A stretch of 42,290 nt of DNA from NCBI GenBank assembly GCA_902803375.1, contig CADCPN010000005.1, positions 1 through 42,290 on the forward strand. The letters run 5' to 3'. The notes beneath the pieces were generated by a model. The model worked only from the letters and a program-made list of their open reading frames with translations, was not told the origin of the DNA and searched no databases. A program made the position numbers and the translations under genes. Source of the DNA: an uncultured Erysipelotrichaceae bacterium (GTDB taxonomy: Bacteria > Bacillota_I > Bacilli_A > RFN20 > CAG-826). Numbering within the stretch: position 1 is the stretch's first letter; each line of letters opens with the position of its first letter. Below are positions 41,256-42,290 of this stretch, piece after piece.

Positions 41256-41400
41256 GTCAATGATAATCACTTCCTGATATACTTTAGTTTCCAGCATTTG
41301 ATTCTGATACTATGTGATATAAATTGACGATTTTTATTTTTTGATTTGGCTGGTTTATTTTCTTGCTGATTTTTACTCTGGTGATGGGATTTCTCCATCT
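41256..41400. other. AT-rich segment next to the DnaA boxes
   Basis: About 145 bases, strongly A/T-rich with T runs (41330-41345). It could unwind easily if the boxes are an origin. No gene is seen. Confidence 0.35.
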
Positions 41401-41544
41401 ATGATTCGTCTAGTTAAAACTCTTGAGACTGATTTTGACTTTCCGAAATGTCAATCCCTCTACGAAGAAGCGTTTCCGAAAAATGAGAGATGGGCCGATA
41501 CGCCTATTAAAAATGAAAAACTCTATAGTGCACGTGAGGGATAA
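41401..41544 (+). pseudogene. N-terminal fragment of a GNAT acetyltransferase cut by an insertion sequence
   Basis: 47 codons starting MIRLVKTLETDFDFPKCQSL, then YEEAFPKNERW, which is the usual opening of a GNAT protein (beta1-alpha1 with FPxxER). The frame then degrades into unrelated residues and stops at 41544, directly before the transposase gene on the opposite strand. The rest of the acetyltransferase is missing from the window. The open frame upstream to 41341 (MIWLVYFLADF...) looks like AT-rich non-coding DNA. The break probably marks the end of the IS. Confidence 0.6.
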
Positions 41545-41549
41545 AAGAG

Positions 41550-42290
41550 TCAGTCTTTATCGATGTTTTCTTGATCTTTCCAGTCACGATAGCGCAATTT
41601 AGTGCGCTTTTTCACCGCCAATTCGATGAATGCCTGAGCCTTCTCGAACGCACTTCCGTATGTGTTCCAGTAGAAACAGAAAAGATTGAGCCATCCCTGG
41701 AGCTCTTCCCTTGAGAAGCCGTTGTGCGCCCCGATGAATCCCGCCAGATAACGATGGACCTCATTGACCGGTTCCATGGGATTTTTATCATCCGAGATTC
41801 CTTTTGTCTCCGTTGTCGTGTGAATCTCTTCTTTAAGGCCAAGGCTTTCAACCAATGCCCTGTGCGAATTGTCCCCGTCATGGACGACCATCGATCCGCG
41901 AGCGATGACGCCGCCATATGCCCTCAGCGCCTTGGCGGAGCTTGGCTTTCCCACGCCGCAAAGATACAGCACGCATCGCTTTCCATCCGTCGCCGAGCAT
42001 ACGCAGAACTGATTTCTCGACAGTCCCCGGAGCAGCCTGCCGTTTTTGGTGGCGGATCCCGAATTCCATCTGGGGAAGTATGTCTCGTCGATCCACACCT
42101 TTCCGGAAAAGGCTATGCCTGACTGAATGTCGTCGACCACAAGAAAGACCTTGGAAAGCCAGTAAAGCCCCGTAGTTACCGCATTTCTATTGTCAAAGGC
42201 GGTTGTTCTGACGGAGTGGAACTGGAAAAGGTGCACAAGGAACTCTATCCATTCCGAGAACGGAATCTTCCTCGAGTCGAAGATGGTTCC
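41550..42290 (-). mobile_element. IS1595-type (ISXO2-like) transposase, truncated at window end
   Basis: The frame is open from the window edge to the TAA at 41550 (about 246 codons), so the N-terminus is outside. The first visible residues, GTIFDSRKIPFSEWIEFL, match the segment that follows the zinc ribbon in IS1595-family transposases. The DDE domain shows Asp in VWIDETYF, Asp in VVHDGDNSHRALVE, and the C-terminal block NPMEPVNEVHRYLAGFIGAH with EELQGWLNLFCFYWN and LRYRDW. Apparently intact in what is visible, so the element may be active. The left terminal inverted repeat should lie at about 41515-41550, but cannot be defined without the other end. Confidence 0.85.

Noticed and set aside
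41158-41400. Firm annotation as chromosomal oriC
   Set aside because: Box cluster and AT-rich DNA are present, but no origin-linked genes are in the window; kept only as a candidate.
1-42290. Mycoplasma-type code (TGA = Trp)
   Set aside because: Several genes end at TGA exactly at the family's usual length (rhaD, fic, VUT), and conserved tryptophans are TGG.

Overview
The window looks like chromosome of a low-to-medium-GC member of the Bacillota (Bacilli side, such as the uncultured gut lineages near Erysipelotrichales/RF39/RFN20). This rests on the gene content (hemolysin III, VUT transporter, aminopeptidase C, GH36, GH13-CBM26 lipoprotein, rhamnose operon with a CcpA-type cre site) and on Gram-positive style promoters and terminators. 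TGA is an ordinary stop codon (for example at the ends of fic, rhaD and the VUT gene), so this is genetic code 11 and not a Mycoplasma code. No rRNA, tRNA or CRISPR array was seen. The genus is an inference.

Layout. 1-1290: accessory debris (5'-truncated Sel1 protein, a small gene coupled to the C-terminal remnant of a toxin-like or phage-like protein). 1290-2900: SDR oxidoreductase and VUT (queuosine precursor) transporter with a structured leader. 2977-4314: a Fic-HTH gene bracketed by two copies of its own operator. 4360-6030: hemolysin III and a GNAT. 6150-8990: a three-gene operon with a Vsr-NUDIX fusion. 9040-14090: AraC regulator divergent from a rhamnose operon (small gene, rhaB, rhaA, rhaD). 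14220-18435: peptidases PepC and M24, a small unknown gene, a histidine phosphatase. 18650-21010: GH36 alpha-galactosidase. 21129-22714: an AT-rich AlbA_2/Schlafen-type regulator gene, again bracketed by copies of its own operator. 23150-29540: membrane protein, S66 LD-carboxypeptidase, Sel1 protein, fused MFS/spermidine-synthase-like protein, TtcA-like tRNA thiolase plus cysteine desulfurase. 29640-32385: GH13 amylase lipoprotein and a small membrane protein. 32382-38528: a 2048-residue transglutaminase-like/DUF4011/SF1 helicase/nuclease. 38596-42290: small ORF, PhoH ATPase, orphan AbiEi-like gene with repeated operator, DnaA-box cluster, a truncated GNAT and an IS1595-type transposase running off the window.

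How it works together. Sugar supply is a main theme: rhamnose catabolism, alpha-galactosides and starch. Peptidases and a sulfur-transfer pair for tRNA add housekeeping. The accessory theme is single regulatory or defence-like genes with arrays of short binding sites. Two of them (fic and the AlbA_2 gene) carry a perfect 34- or 36-bp copy of the promoter operator on the far side of the gene as well. This 'gene between two copies of its own operator' design is the most novel signal seen. A second general signal is that many single genes have a -10 box only 6-10 nt before ATG and no Shine-Dalgarno, pointing to leaderless mRNAs.
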